Assembly: GCA_009768925.2 (NCBI GenBank)
Contig: VHIT02000021.1
Coordinates: 1 to 64,000 of the forward strand
From: Cryptosporidium bovis
Taxonomy: Eukaryota; Apicomplexa; Conoidasida; Eucoccidiorida; Cryptosporidiidae
Length of the DNA: 64,000 nucleotides
Reading direction: 5' to 3'
The position numbers and the translations under genes were made by a program. The notes under the pieces are model-generated. The model was given only the letters and a program-made list of their open reading frames with translations, was not told where the DNA came from and searched no databases. Each line of letters begins with the position of its first letter. The first letter of the stretch is position 1. This document shows, piece by piece, positions 11,606-24,790 of the stretch.

Positions 11606-12572
11606 TTAATTATAAATAGTCTTTTTATTTTTCATGTTTATTCTATTTCATTATATTTAAATTTATTGATTGTACAATTATTATGTTCAGTTGTATATAG
11701 ATCAATACATTTAAAATTATACTAAAGTTAAATTAATAAGTTCTATATAATTATTTTTTATTTTACTTTTATTATAATGAATAAACATTAATTTAAAGTT
11801 TAAAATGACGGTTGTGCAAAATTAAATATTATGTTAATATCAAAATTAATCACTAAATATACACTATTATAAACAATTTCCACAAAAAAAAGAAATCACT
11901 TAGTAAAGGAAAAGCTAATCCAATTTAGGTAATACTGAAGTTATTATGAGGTGTAATAAGTAGTTTTTACTTGAATAAAAAATAATATTGGCAACTTAAA
12001 TCAAATTACAAAAAAAAAAAAAAACACACAGGAAGAATATTGTAGAATTTTAGGCATATACTTTTTGAAACAATAAGTATTATCATCTTGTTTGTCAAAT
12101 TGTACTATTATGATGTTTATATATATTTTATAACTATCAATAATAAATTCATCTTTGACATGCAACCTGTAATTTAAGTAAATTCAAATTATTGGGTGGC
12201 TTCTTGGCGCCACACTATTATTTTTAATGGCACATAAAGCGGCCGTGCTCATAGAGTAATTCCTAAATAGGTAAGTGCAATAAATTATATTACATTAAAA
12301 AACCAAGAACTGATATAATATAATGTGAAAAATAGTCAATCAATGTGAAATAAATTATTTCATTATAGAGTGCCTTTTTTTCATAGATAAATAATACACT
12401 TATAATTATTTTTATCTTAATTTGTTTTCCTTATTATTTTCCTTTATATATATATATATATATATATAGTAATTACAATATTTACTCTTCCTAACATCAA
12501 AAATAATACAGAAATCATACTATAAACAATAAATTATTTGATATTAAATAAAATAAATAATAGAGACTTAAG
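11606..12572 (+). promoter_or_regulatory. Promoter gap of the amino-acid transporter, TTGGCGCCA site
   Basis: This 967-bp gap holds the palindromic core TTGGCGCCA at 12204-12212, about 360 bp upstream of the next ATG, and a (TA)n tract at 12445-12468. No RNA gene or open frame of interest was seen. Confidence 0.45.
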
Positions 12573-13964
12573 ATGTCGCATCATAACAATAATGGTAGAT
12601 CATTGCTAATAAGTGTACTTTTAACAGTAGCATCTTCAGCAAGTATTGGTTGTTTTTTTATTCCGGCAGCATATAAAAATGTTGGAGTATTGGTTGGTAT
12701 ACTTGTATCATTATTGGTTGGGGCATTTTCAGTATCTTCAATGAAAATATTAGCAAGAGCATCAGTTAAAACTGGAGCTGAATCATACGGTGCACTACTT
12801 TACTATGCATATAGTGATGAGGTAAATAATAGTTTATTAAATAAAGATGGTTCAAGCAAAACAATGTTCACATTACCTAGAGTATTTGATATATTTGTAT
12901 TTTTAGATTGTTTGTTTTGTGTGCCAATATTTATATTAATATTATCGAACTTACTTACACAAATATTACCGTTTATAAGCAGTTACAATAATTATTTATT
13001 TATGTTTGGTTCCAAAACCGGAATGATATCAATTACATGTTTGGTACTATTGCCAATCTGTATACCGATTAAATATTTTAACTGGATAGGCATTGCTTTT
13101 GTAACAATGTTCTCAATATTATTTTGTTTTTATATAATATTGAATAATTTATATGGATTTATATCTAAAAATACTATCGATCTTCTTATTAATAGAATTA
13201 TATTTTACCCAGAAAAAGAATACACATTGAAATCAATATTCAACTATATATCTTTATTTAATATATGTATATTTACATTTTTTTCACAGTTTAACATTAT
13301 ACCAGCAGCTTCGAAGCTTTACAATCCAAGTAACTTTAGAATTCGTCTATTAACTGCTTTTACTGGAATTATATTAGTATTCTCATATTCATTTATTTCA
13401 ATTATTTCATATGTTCTCTATGGTGATGCGACAAAAGAATTTATTTTGGATAACTTTTCATTTGTTTCACATATTTCACTAATTGCAAGAATATTAGTGG
13501 CATTATCTATGTTTCTTCTTCTTCCTTTACATATTTATCCTATGGTCGACGCATTAACAAATGTAATTGACAATAATTATATTGAACAAATTAACAAATC
13601 TAATATTTCAGAAAGCAGCCTTCCTTTGATAAATAAAAAAGAAGGTAATAAATGTAATGTCAAAAAGATAAGCTTTATTAGAACAAAATCTGGAAGAATA
13701 TTATTATTGTCTGTTATATTAATATTATCATATCTCATTTCAATTTATTTTAGGGAAAATCCTTCATATTTGATTGTTATGGCTGCTGGATTTATTGATT
13801 CCATATTTGTATTTTTGTTCCCAACATTGATACACTATAGACTTGTTAAAAGTGAGGACGAAAGATTTACATCTAGTCCATTAAGAATGGCATTACTATT
13901 ATTATTCTTAATATCAATTTCTGGATCTATCAATTGTTTGTTAAATGTTTTGAATTTTTACTAA
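12573..13964 (+). CDS. AAAP/SLC38-type amino-acid transporter
   Basis: This 463-residue polytopic protein has about 11 hydrophobic segments. The first, with ISVLLTVASSASIGCFFIPA, has the unwound small-residue motif typical of TM1 in the amino acid/auxin permease family. A second diagnostic stretch is the Asn/Pro-containing segment FSQFNIIPAASKLY, and SFISIISYVLYGDA matches the TM7-8 hairpin. The family moves amino acids, usually coupled to protons or sodium, across the plasma or vacuolar membrane. An auxotrophic parasite would depend on such carriers, but the substrate cannot be read from sequence. A polar loop of about 40 residues lies between the eighth and ninth segments. Confidence 0.85.
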   Translation: MSHHNNNGRSLLISVLLTVASSASIGCFFIPAAYKNVGVLVGILVSLLVGAFSVSSMKILARASVKTGAESYGALLYYAYSDEVNNSLLNKDGSSKTMFTLPRVFDIFVFLDCLFCVPIFILILSNLLTQILPFISSYNNYLFMFGSKTGMISITCLVLLPICIPIKYFNWIGIAFVTMFSILFCFYIILNNLYGFISKNTIDLLINRIIFYPEKEYTLKSIFNYISLFNICIFTFFSQFNIIPAASKLYNPSNFRIRLLTAFTGIILVFSYSFISIISYVLYGDATKEFILDNFSFVSHISLIARILVALSMFLLLPLHIYPMVDALTNVIDNNYIEQINKSNISESSLPLINKKEGNKCNVKKISFIRTKSGRILLLSVILILSYLISIYFRENPSYLIVMAAGFIDSIFVFLFPTLIHYRLVKSEDERFTSSPLRMALLLLFLISISGSINCLLNVLNFY

Positions 13965-15417
13965 TTACAGGCAATTTAATGTATTTGCAAACAATATCAC
14001 TATACATGAAGCTTAACATCATATATTTCAATGTTGAATTGAAATAAATTTCAAAAATAATGAAATTGTTAAGTTATAGGTATTTTAGGTTAGATTATTA
14101 GATATTCTAAAAAGTTACTTGAATTTTATTTATATAATTGTTTTATTGAATGTAATATTTCTAGCTGTCGATTTTTTATATAATTATCACAATAATGCTT
14201 CCTAATAGATCTAAATTTTTCGGCTATATTTTTTCAAGACAATAATTTAAAGGTAGATTAACAATAAGATAATCATCAAAAAAGAAAATATAAAAATTAA
14301 TATGATTACAAGGCTAGTATTGTAATTTGTAAATTCATATTTGAAAGAAATATAACTTTACAGTTAAGTAATAACACAAATATAATAATTTCACTCACTA
14401 TTTAAAATTAAATTCATTCACATTCATTCTTATTCTCAATCACAACAATTATAAACTTCATCCACAAAACTCAAACAATTATATATTAACATTCATAACA
14501 AATTGTATTTGATCCTATAATTCAATAAAATATTTTCATTTGCATTCTCTTTGAAATAACTTATTTTGAGCATTACAATTATTCATTTACTTTAAGCATT
14601 AATAATAATTCAAAATGATACAGTTAGTTAATTAAACAATTTAAATAAATAACTAATTGAGTAAAAACCACAATTAATAATTTATTTTATATTATTACTA
14701 TACCAATATATTAAATTTATTCTGATAACAGTAAATTAACATAATATTTCTTTCATAAAAAAAATTTTAACTACAATTTACTTAAACACTTCACACTAAA
14801 TTATTTGTCCACTATAATTTTTGCTCATTACATATCTTACGTTAGCATGTAATTACTCTTGTTAATTCACCATATATTTATATTTTTTTTACCACCATTA
14901 TACAGTATGTTTAACATTTAATGACAATTGTCTAATAAATAATCCAAACAATTTTTTCCATTTATATATAACTTTTGATATTCACAATTCATTATTTTTT
15001 ATCAATACAACCAATAATTAAGCATTGCACATAATATAATTTTTAATTCTTCATAAACATTAAAGTTACATCACTATGAATATGTATATCAAACAAAAAT
15101 TATGTTCACATTTAAAATAAATACACAAAAATTGCACAATTACACTCAAATATAATTTTCATTCTTATTTTAATGCCAAAGTTAAAGTCTCTTTGATTTT
15201 TTCTTTTATTCCAAATTTTGAAAAACGTAACACCTTGATAATTATTCAAAGCATTTATGTTTGACTTATTTAAAGCAGTTATTAATATGGTCTTGAATCA
15301 CTGTCTATTTTCTTAATTTAATGATTTTAAACTTAAATAAGTAAACAAAAAGTATTTAATAACGATATTTACATAATTCAAAAATCTTCTAAATCATTTA
15401 TACAAATAATTTTTTTC
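13965..15417. other. Long convergent gap with no gene seen
   Basis: These 1453 bp between the 3' ends of the transporter and the mucin-like gene are extremely AT-rich, with dispersed short CA/TTA patches and no GGCGC motif. A minus-strand stretch at 15112-15297 is open for 62 codons but has no ATG near its 5' end. No RNA gene or repeat was recognised. Confidence 0.6.
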
Positions 15418-17164
15418 TTAGCTTAACAAATAAACAAGTGAAATAATTGTAACAAGTATAATGGATAATATATTGTTTAACTGTAATGTCGCGTTGTTTG
15501 AGTTTGATGTCTTAAATATTTTATTAACCTCAAAAGAATTTTGCTTATATCTTATCACCGGATTACCATTTTCATCAAATATTACTTCATCATCAAATTC
15601 TTGGTCACTTTCACATACACCATTTGGACATGTACCATACTCTGTATTATTCAGATCCAGTTCAGTATTTTTTGAGCCAACAGGTAATAAGTCTATTGTA
15701 GTTAAATTAGACAACTTTCCATTAAATGACATTTGTTGTGCTAAATCCAGATTGCCTTTCAAACCTGACTCATTATTTAACGCTTCCGTCACATTTTTTT
15801 TAATAATATTAGAAAGTTCAGCCAGACTTGTAGAATTTTGTATATTGAACATCGTGTTATTTAAAGGTATTATTATTTTTAGTACTTTTGTGTCATTCCC
15901 GTTCATTTTTCCAATACTGTCGTTAATATTTTCCTTTATTGTATTACTTTTTAATGTTTGATTAACTGCATTTAACCTAACGTCTTTTATCTGATCTAAT
16001 ACGGATTTTGTTGTATTTCCTGCATTATTTATTATATTTGACCTATTTTCAATATTTGTCAGGTTATTGTCACCGATTTTAATAGAATTTGTTGAGTTAA
16101 TTATTTGTTCTACCGAATTGAGTGTTTGATTTAGTAGAATATTTTTTGTATTATTTACAGATTCCTTATTTAATCCGTCACTAAATGCGTCGACTAAAGT
16201 AGATTTTATTTCTTTTGTAATATTTGATATTCTATCAAGCTTCTCTAATCTAGATTTGAGTAAAGTATTATCATCACCTTCATTTTTATCCGCATCTGTA
16301 TTAGTATTCAAGTTTAAATCAGGGTTTGTGTCTATATTCGTATCAATATTTTCATCAGCGGTGTTATAACTATTATCTGTTTCTGACAAACCCCTTAAGC
16401 TTCTAATTGCTGTTTTTGATGAAATTTTGACTTTAGAATCGTTTAATTTTACTGTCTTAGTTATCTCAGTTTTATTAGTTGTGGTATTATCTGTTGTAGT
16501 TGTCGATAAAGATGATGATATTGTTGTAGACATTGTAGTTGTTGCAGTTGTCGATAAAGATGATGATATTGTTGTAGACATCGTAGTTGTTGCAGTTGTC
16601 GATAAAGAAGATGATATTGTTGTAGACATTGTAGTTGTAGTTGTTTTGAAATGTTTGTGATGATGGTGAGCATTAACACTATTATTATCACCATCATTAT
16701 TACCATTATTTTTATTCTTGTGATGTACATTATTACTATGACGTTTAGCATTTTTAACATGATTATTACCATTATTATCATTGATACTTTTATCGTTACT
16801 ACCATCATTATTATCCCTATGACGATCATTACTATTATGATTGTTTTTGGTATTTTTTTTATTTGATTTCTTACTCGCTAAGTTGTCATCATCATCAGAT
16901 TCATTATTTTCACCTTGTGCTGTTTTTGACTCCTCTCTTGATTCAATAAGTTTTAACTCATCACCCGTCAATTTTAATTTTCTTTTCATTATTTTTTTGA
17001 AAAATGACTTTATTATGCCTTCCTCATCTGATGAATCAGTAGTATCTGTCTTATCATCTTTTTTCTTACTTTTTTTTGGTGGTGAAACAAATGATTTAGT
17101 TGTAGTATTAGGGATACTATCTTCTGTAATAGTAATTCCTATTTCACTTGCAGCTGTTGTTTTT

Positions 17165-17206
<42 letters not shown>

Positions 17207-17496
17207 ATAGTGGCAGTAGTAGTAGTAGTGGCAGTAGTAGTAGTAGTGGCAGTAGTAGTAGTAGTGGGAATAGTAGTAGTAGTAGTACTAGTAGTAGTTA
17301 CTGTTGTTTTTGTTGTCGTAGTTGTATATATAACTTCATCCGTTGAATTTATTAAATTTTTATTTGGAATGTTTCTTGAAAAGTCGTTTCCCCTAACATC
17401 CGTAAAATTTGAAATAATAAATTGTTGTGAAATAACTCTTTTAATATTGTAAACATAAAATATGATAGTTGGTATTATAAAAATAATATTCTTCAT
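15418..17496 (-). CDS. Mucin-like secreted glycoprotein, GPI-type tail
   Basis: This 692-residue protein begins with a signal peptide (residues 1 to about 24, hydrophobic core IIFIIPTIIFYVY). Residues 58-115 are almost pure Thr with scattered Ala, a dense O-glycosylation target. A Lys-rich and acidic stretch follows, then a His/Asn-rich region (215-285). Three 16-residue repeats (TTTMSTTISSSLSTTA) span 285-335. The motif RSLRG at 365-369, followed by an acidic stretch, resembles furin/subtilisin-type processing sites in Cryptosporidium surface glycoproteins such as gp40/15. The second half has many N-x-[ST] sequons and one Cys pair (CPNGVC). The last 22 residues are hydrophobic after a small-residue stretch, fitting GPI attachment. 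Expected place: zoite surface or apical secretory vesicles. The family role in host-cell attachment is inference. Confidence 0.8.
16499..16642. repeat. Three 48-bp tandem repeats coding 16 residues each
   Basis: Units begin at 16499, 16547 and 16595 and differ by only a few bases, which suggests recent tandem duplication inside the mucin-like gene. Each encodes the Thr/Ser block described for that gene. Confidence 0.9.
17165..17300. repeat. (AGT)n / (ACT)n tract coding poly-Thr
   Basis: An interrupted trinucleotide tract reads ACT on the coding strand of the mucin-like gene. It is purest at 17165-17206, with Ala and Ile interruptions afterwards. Length variation between isolates is likely. 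Confidence 0.85.
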
Positions 17497-18278
17497 TATA
17501 AGTATTTTTCAAAGTATTTAATAAGTTATCTTGTTGTTCACTATTCTTTTAATTTCTCACTATATATTACAATTTTTTTATTTGTTATAAAGAATGAAAA
17601 TAAAAAGAAAGTAATAAAAAATAGTGGAAATATAAAATTTATACTATTTAAAACTTTTATGTTAATATTATGCTTTCCCCTAAATTGCAATTATTTTATT
17701 GGCAGATGCACATTTGCATATTTCAAAGATCATTATCCTCGTACCCAAGATTTAAATCCCCGCATGTTTATCTACAAATTAAATATATATTTTTACCATA
17801 TATCTTTGATAACTATAAGTAATATACTACTATATATCTTATTAATACCCAAAATTATATATTTTGATCTTTCGAGCATAAAAAATAGATTATCTACTTT
17901 TAACTTTATTAAAATAGAGATATACCATTTATTCGTAAATAATTCCTATATATTGGGAGTTATATGTACATATTAAAATGATATTAAAGCCCTAATTATT
18001 TAGTTTTTACAACTTAATTTAATCATTTATATATTCATTTTGTAGTTATAAATGCCTATGTACAAAAACATTAGAGCAGAACAAAGTTTCTTTACAAAAA
18101 TTCTAGGCTGACACAACAATAGTTCATTTGTTTGAATTATATATAAAAAATATTTAGTTTTATAAACTTTGTTACTTTGAAATCAATAATTATGTTTTTT
18201 TAAAGAGTGAATAACAACATAAAAAGTAATAATAAACATATATTGGACTTATATAATTAAACTAATATTATAAATTAA
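17497..18278 (-). other. Promoter gap of the mucin-like gene; no GGCGC motif
   Basis: These 782 bp lie upstream of the mucin-like gene and downstream of the cytidylyltransferase. Unlike most 5' gaps here I see no GGCGC or CCCGCC site. A slightly GC-richer patch at about 17700-17770 contains an imperfect TGCA inverted repeat near 17706-17719. An open frame of 105 codons (17659-17976) covers it but has no recognisable features. Confidence 0.4.
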
Positions 18279-19452
<1,174 letters not shown>

Positions 19453-19838
19453 TTTTTTGTAAATCTTTAGTTGAAATATGTATTTAACTCATTAAACTTG
19501 ATATTATTAAATTATTTCCAATTTTCTTTTCTTAATTAACTAATACGAATACAAGAAAAAACAGTATAGTATTACGGAGAAAATATTTAATATATTAGGT
19601 AAAGAATATTTTCTCCTTACTACTACACTTTTTTAAATTTTACACTTATTTAATTCTTTCTTTCTACAATTCCTCTTTTTTCCTGTGTATAATTTTATAA
19701 ACGGTACCTTTCGGCGGCAAACATAGTGGGTGGGGATATAAAATAGATCTTTTATTTTTAGCATTTTCTAATGCCCTTTTTATTTTCTAGTTAGTTAAAT
19801 TCAATAAGGTATTACCTATTAATATTATTTTAATTTAG

Positions 19839-19880
<42 letters not shown>

Positions 19881-20584
19881 GCAGGTCAGTTAAATGAAAT
19901 GAAATAGAATTCTGATTTTGAGCAAAATGATGAATTAACGGTAAACACAAAATATTTGTATCAAATTATTCAAAAAAAGGCTTCATTAGTTAAATATATT
20001 GTTAGAATATAATCATATATGAATATATACAAATATTAAAAATTAATTTTTAATCAAAAATCTCTATTGTTTTTGTTGCAAGTATTAACATTCCGTAAAT
20101 GGAATTTACCGTTTTTCTAAGTACTTTCACATCATTACATTCAATTGTACTAAAGTGATGTTGAACAAAAAATTATTCACTTCTCATGATATTTGAAATG
20201 TTTATCTAAACTTACATAATTAATTTTGAATCTATAATTTTTAGTTCTTTTTTAGTTTGATTTTTTTGATTATTTTCGGGAAAAAAATCCGGTTTTATTG
20301 AATCCATTACAATTTTGGCATTTTTTGTTGAAATAAAGTCGATTGTAATAACACTAAAGAATGTATAACCTATTTGCACGAAAATTAATCAGAAGTAAAC
20401 ATACTGTTTATATATTTTTATAGAATCATTTCTTTCCATTTCAATTCAAATTTAGTCAAACTTTAATGAAGATGACACCTATATCAAATTTTGAAAGTTT
20501 ATTTAATATAATGTTTAATTAGTGAATTAGTCAAATTAAGAAAAATAAACATAGAATGCAAGGCGGGATGGCTCAAATTGTAAA
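19453..20584 (-). promoter_or_regulatory. Promoter gap of the cytidylyltransferase, TTTCGGCGG site and (AT)18
   Basis: The gap is 1132 bp. TTTCGGCGG at 19709-19717 is about 257 bp upstream of the cytidylyltransferase ATG. A pure (AT)18 microsatellite lies at 19841-19876. GGCGGGA at 20562-20568 sits just beyond the stop of the neighbouring Sec14 gene. No coding exon was convincing. Confidence 0.4.
19841..19876. repeat. (AT)18 microsatellite
   Basis: A pure dinucleotide run in the gap upstream of the cytidylyltransferase gene. Confidence 0.95.
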
Positions 20585-21879
20585 TTAACTGATAAATTCT
20601 TTAATTTCTTCATCATTGATTGTTTCTTTTTGCTCTTCAACCCAATAAGATTTATTAATTAGATCAGATTCGATTGTCATACATTCGTTTATGAATTTTT
20701 TAGTTGATAATTTTGGTTTTAGTGATAAAAAAAATTCTTTATAAGTTTCAAGCATATAATTATCTAATGAATAATAATCATTTGGGATTAATATATCATA
20801 ATTTGGAATCACTTTAGACTTTCCACAAACTGGATATAAACATGCATTATTAATAAAACCACCTCTTGAATGCAAATCAACAGGATTTATAGATTTTAAT
20901 ATATCCCACAACTCGGAATTTTTGTCTGTGAATAATGCAGTTATATTTCCATTCCTTATATACTCAATAATAGGTTCAATACAACACCATACATTCTCTT
21001 TTAGTGATTTAATCATGTGCATAATAACTGTATTTATTATTAATGGTGAGTAATTTTCAATTATCTCACCTAATAAGTTCATAAATAATTGAAATTCGAA
21101 TTTACATGAATATATTTCCATGTTACTAAAGTCTAATACAATTGAGATATGTGAAACTAATTTTTTTTCTATAATTGATAATTTAGAAAAATAACCCATC
21201 ACCCTCTCTAATTCCCAAACGATTAATTGTCTTAATTCAAAAATACTTACTTTATTCATTATTATTTTTAGATTTAAATCTGATATTTTGATGTAATATG
21301 CAGGCTGTTTGTCAAACTTCAATCCAACGCCACTACTTAATACTTTTTTTATATTATATATCAATATTCTCTTTTTATTTTCATTTATTAACTTGATTGT
21401 TGAATATTTGTTTTCTTTATTATATTCATAAATTTTATTCATTCCATCCTAAATTTGCAATTAAAAAAAAAAGAATTAATTTACAATGACCAATTTATTT
21501 ATCACTCACTTACCTCTACCATGTGCATATAAATAGAATACTTTGAAAGTTGCATTAATACATTTTCTTTTGTTAAACAATAATATCCACGTAAATAAAG
21601 CATTTTTTTTAAAAAATCTAATATTACATATGGCATTCCATTTCTTCTCATTATTTCACCTGACAATGAACATAAATTCTTTGTATCCTGAAACGATGTC
21701 AAATTGCCAATATAATCTAAGTTGTTACGCTCATTAAAATTTGAATTTTTGTCGTTATTTTTGCACTCATAATCTAATTTAGATATTTTATTTACAATTT
21801 CTGACCATTTATTTACAGTATCAGACCCTTTCTTCCTTAAATTTAGTATATTATTTCTCATATGATCACATTCTAACAT
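20585..21879 (-). CDS. Sec14-like CRAL-TRIO lipid-transfer protein, two exons
   Basis: Exon 1 (21514-21879) and exon 2 (20585-21448) are joined by a 65-bp intron (gtaagt...tag) in phase 0, reading MVE then DGMNKIYEY, for 409 residues in total. The second exon holds a CRAL-TRIO lipid-binding domain with its usual strand-helix order: AYYIKISDLNLK, then HISIVLDFSNMEIYSCKFEFQ, NYSPLIINTVIMHM and the substrate-gate region ALFTDKNSELWDILKSINP. A helical N-terminal bundle lies in exon 1. Family members exchange phosphatidylinositol or phosphatidylcholine between membranes and support Golgi trafficking. The C-terminal 90 residues are poorly conserved. The ligand cannot be read from sequence. Confidence 0.85.
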
Positions 21880-22438
21880 TTTTTCAACTCTTAATTATGG
21901 ATATTTTATTGGATAAATTTAACAAATAACGAATAAGAAAAATATAGTATTTATATGTATATATAAGACTAAAAAAATACTCAATTATTTATTTTAAATA
22001 AAACTTTCTTTTTTAAATGTCATTTTATTTGGTACCTTAAAATACCAGCACACATGCATGCATTCAAAATATGTGAACGCATATTTTCTGCAATATTCAT
22101 TTATTTTTAAATAACTGTTGGCTCTGAAACTTCAGATTCATAAACAGTGTTTATAGCATCTTTTCTTATATATGTTAATACTTTTTTATTTAATCAAGAC
22201 TAAATTACTTTTTATAATAACAATAATAATTTAAAATAAATATTAGCGCCAACAGTAGGGCGCCTTAACATTTTTAACTTATCAATGGATTAAGAAAGTA
22301 TTATTATGTGATCTTGACAAGAAATTATAATAAAGCAGCTGAAGGTGTGTAAAAAAAAGTTTAATCGAACAAGTAAATAGCCTTGAATAGTGTTATAATA
22401 AACAATTAAGTTAGTTTAAAATGATAATATAAACAATT
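21880..22438. promoter_or_regulatory. Divergent promoter, Sec14 / HBS1-like: TGCATGCA and two GGCGC sites
   Basis: The 559-bp gap holds TGCATGCA at 22055-22062 (about 175 bp from the Sec14 ATG), AGCGCC at 22245-22250 and GGGCGCC at 22258-22264. The last two are about 175-190 bp from the HBS1-like ATG. Confidence 0.5.
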
Positions 22439-24127
22439 ATGGGAAGACAGAGATCAAAGCATCTTGACTTAACGGATGATGATTATTATGATGGGTATGA
22501 TTCTGAAGATGACTACGATTACTGCAGTGAAGATGAACCAGGTAGCAACAATAAAAATAATTTAGTTGAATTTAGCAGTAAAAAATTATCAACAAATAAA
22601 AAAAATAATACTAATTTGGAAACTAAAGAAATTAATAATATAGATAAAAATGGATTAGTTATTAACTCAAAAATAAAAAGTAATAATTTATTAAATAAAG
22701 AGTCAAATAATAAACTAAAAGGAGATATTAATGTTGATATGATTTCAAATTTCCGTAACTATATTTTCGTAATATTAGGACATGTTGACTCTGGAAAATC
22801 TACATTGATGGGTCATTTATTTGTAAACCTAGGGTATGTTGAAAAAAGTGTAATTAGAAAATATTTTAGAGAAAGTGAGAATATAGGAAAAAGTTCATTT
22901 GCATATGCATGGGTTTTTGATGACACTGAGGATGAAAGGGAAAGGGGAATAACAATAAATGTGACAGCTAAGTACATAAAATTGGACAAAAATAATAGTA
23001 TTCTCACAATATTAGATTCACCTGGGCATGCTGAATTTATTCCAACTAGTTTTTTTGCAACTTTAACCTCTAACAATGCGATAATTGTTATTGATGTAAA
23101 TAATTACGAATCAGGTTTTATTAAAGGGCAAACAAAAGAACACATTTCATTCGCATTATTTTCAAATGTTTCTAATATAATATTTACATTAAATAAAATG
23201 GATACAATCAAATGGGATCAAAATACATATAATAATATTGTTGATAATATCAAAAAATACATTAACGATGATTTGAAAGAGCTAAATAAAAGCGACACTA
23301 ACTTATTTTTCATTCCTGTTTGTGCTTTTGGAGGAGTTAATATATGTAATAAAGATGAATGTAACACAACAGCTAATAATAATTGGTACAATGGTCCGAC
23401 GCTATTTGAACTATTAAATAATTTAAGTAGTATTAAATTTAATAATGGAAAAACAGAAATTAAAGATGGAAAATGTGAGTGTTCACCTATTAGTAGTAAT
23501 TATAATAACAATAACAAATTAATTGCTTATTTATTTGAAATAATAAGTATTAACTCTAATGAACTGAAAGCTTCCATTTATTTGGAATATGGAATACTTA
23601 AAGTAGGAAATCAGTATACTCTTCTTCCTAGTCAAGCTAACATTAAATGCAAATCCATATTTATAGATAATGAAAGCTATAATTCATATTGTGGACCTGT
23701 TTTTATTACATCTGTTACCTTTACATGTAATATTTATCCGAGTGTTGGCAATATTGTTATTTCTAATAATAATACAAATCACCACCACCCTCGCAATAAT
23801 AACAATAATAATAATAGCATTGATTTATTTTATCCACTTTTTATTACAAGAAAAGTTAAAGTTAAATTGATTAAGAAGTTGAATAGTGAATATTTTATTA
23901 ATAATAATATTATTTGGAATGTGCCTGGAAAATCATTTATGATTTATTTTCATTGTAATTCTATACCTGCAACTCTAACATTATATAAAAATAATATCTA
24001 CTTCTTTGAATCAGATGTTGATTTTGTCTCGTATTTAAGGTGCTCATGCCATCACACATCTAATATGGGAAAAGTAATAGTAAGGTTTTTCGGAATAACC
24101 GCTTTTATAGGAGAAACCATATTGTAA
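22439..24127 (+). CDS. HBS1: HBS1-like translational GTPase
   Basis: The 562-residue protein starts with an acidic Tyr/Asp-rich segment (residues 14-33) like the HBS1 N-terminus, then a Lys/Asn linker. The GTPase domain begins near 106: G1 GHVDSGKS (114-121), switch/G2 DERERGITINVT, G3 DSPGHAEF, G4 NKMD. Domains II and III of the eEF1A/eRF3 class follow, ending in GKVIVRFFGITAFIGETIL. HBS1 with Dom34/Pelota rescues stalled ribosomes. eRF3 is the main alternative; the acidic N-terminus and the absence of a PABP-binding or Gln-rich region favour HBS1. There are Asn-rich insertions in domain III (near residue 450). Confidence 0.8.
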   Translation: MGRQRSKHLDLTDDDYYDGYDSEDDYDYCSEDEPGSNNKNNLVEFSSKKLSTNKKNNTNLETKEINNIDKNGLVINSKIKSNNLLNKESNNKLKGDINVDMISNFRNYIFVILGHVDSGKSTLMGHLFVNLGYVEKSVIRKYFRESENIGKSSFAYAWVFDDTEDERERGITINVTAKYIKLDKNNSILTILDSPGHAEFIPTSFFATLTSNNAIIVIDVNNYESGFIKGQTKEHISFALFSNVSNIIFTLNKMDTIKWDQNTYNNIVDNIKKYINDDLKELNKSDTNLFFIPVCAFGGVNICNKDECNTTANNNWYNGPTLFELLNNLSSIKFNNGKTEIKDGKCECSPISSNYNNNNKLIAYLFEIISINSNELKASIYLEYGILKVGNQYTLLPSQANIKCKSIFIDNESYNSYCGPVFITSVTFTCNIYPSVGNIVISNNNTNHHHPRNNNNNNNSIDLFYPLFITRKVKVKLIKKLNSEYFINNNIIWNVPGKSFMIYFHCNSIPATLTLYKNNIYFFESDVDFVSYLRCSCHHTSNMGKVIVRFFGITAFIGETIL

Positions 24128-24790
24128 ATGAAAAACAAAGGATGGTAGAAAAAATAAAGAGTTGTTTGTATTCGGACAATTTCATTATATATATAAGTAT
24201 TTAAGAAAATAAATCTATTTTTGTAATATAATTTCGATTTTTTTTCATATATTAAATATACAACCGCCATTTTCTTAGTTTTAATATTGTGAACTACTTA
24301 AATTAATCTTCTCTTCACTTGTCATAATCTTAACATAATAAAACTAATTAATATGTTGTTACCGAGCATTTTATGCTATTTAAAGTTTTACGTATTTAGT
24401 TTGTGCGATATTAATTAATCACAGTATAAGTTTATCGTTGTAGAGAGGAGAAAAGAGAAAATTTAAAGAGTAGAACGACAATTTATTCAAATTAATTATT
24501 TATCGTTAATTGTACATTAAAAGAATAAAATACATTCTTTTTGCTTTTATTCAACTTAAATTATTTTAATAGTTTTTCTAAATCTTAATTAAACACTATA
24601 TTTAAATATATATTTGTACAAAGAATAATTTATTAAATAAAAGGTAATATATAATACATTTATTACATAGTATTTTGAATGAATTAACAATTATTTAATT
24701 TATATATATATCAAATAAACATAATATTCTACACAATAGAAAACAACAATTATAAAATTAATATACTTCAGTTTGTATATAATTATATAA
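24128..24790 (+). other. Gap upstream of PAM16, nothing distinctive
   Basis: This 663-bp AT-rich gap lies between the HBS1-like stop and the PAM16 ATG. I see no GGCGC motif, only a purine-rich patch near 24440-24470. It must hold the PAM16 promoter. Confidence 0.5.

Noticed and set aside
15112-15297. Minus-strand 62-codon open stretch in the convergent gap
   Set aside because: No ATG near its 5' end, no recognisable family, and stops flank both sides.
16427-17452. Long plus-strand Val-rich frames opposite the mucin-like gene
   Set aside because: Mirror reading of Thr codons; the minus strand has the signal peptide, sequons and anchor.
17730-17775. Possible tRNA T-arm (TTTAAATCC next to CCCCGC)
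   Set aside because: The stem does not pair and no acceptor stem or anticodon arm can be drawn.
17659-17976. Plus-strand frame of 105 codons
   Set aside because: Begins with ATG but has low-complexity hydrophobic Ile/Tyr/Leu content typical of AT-rich noncoding DNA and no motif.
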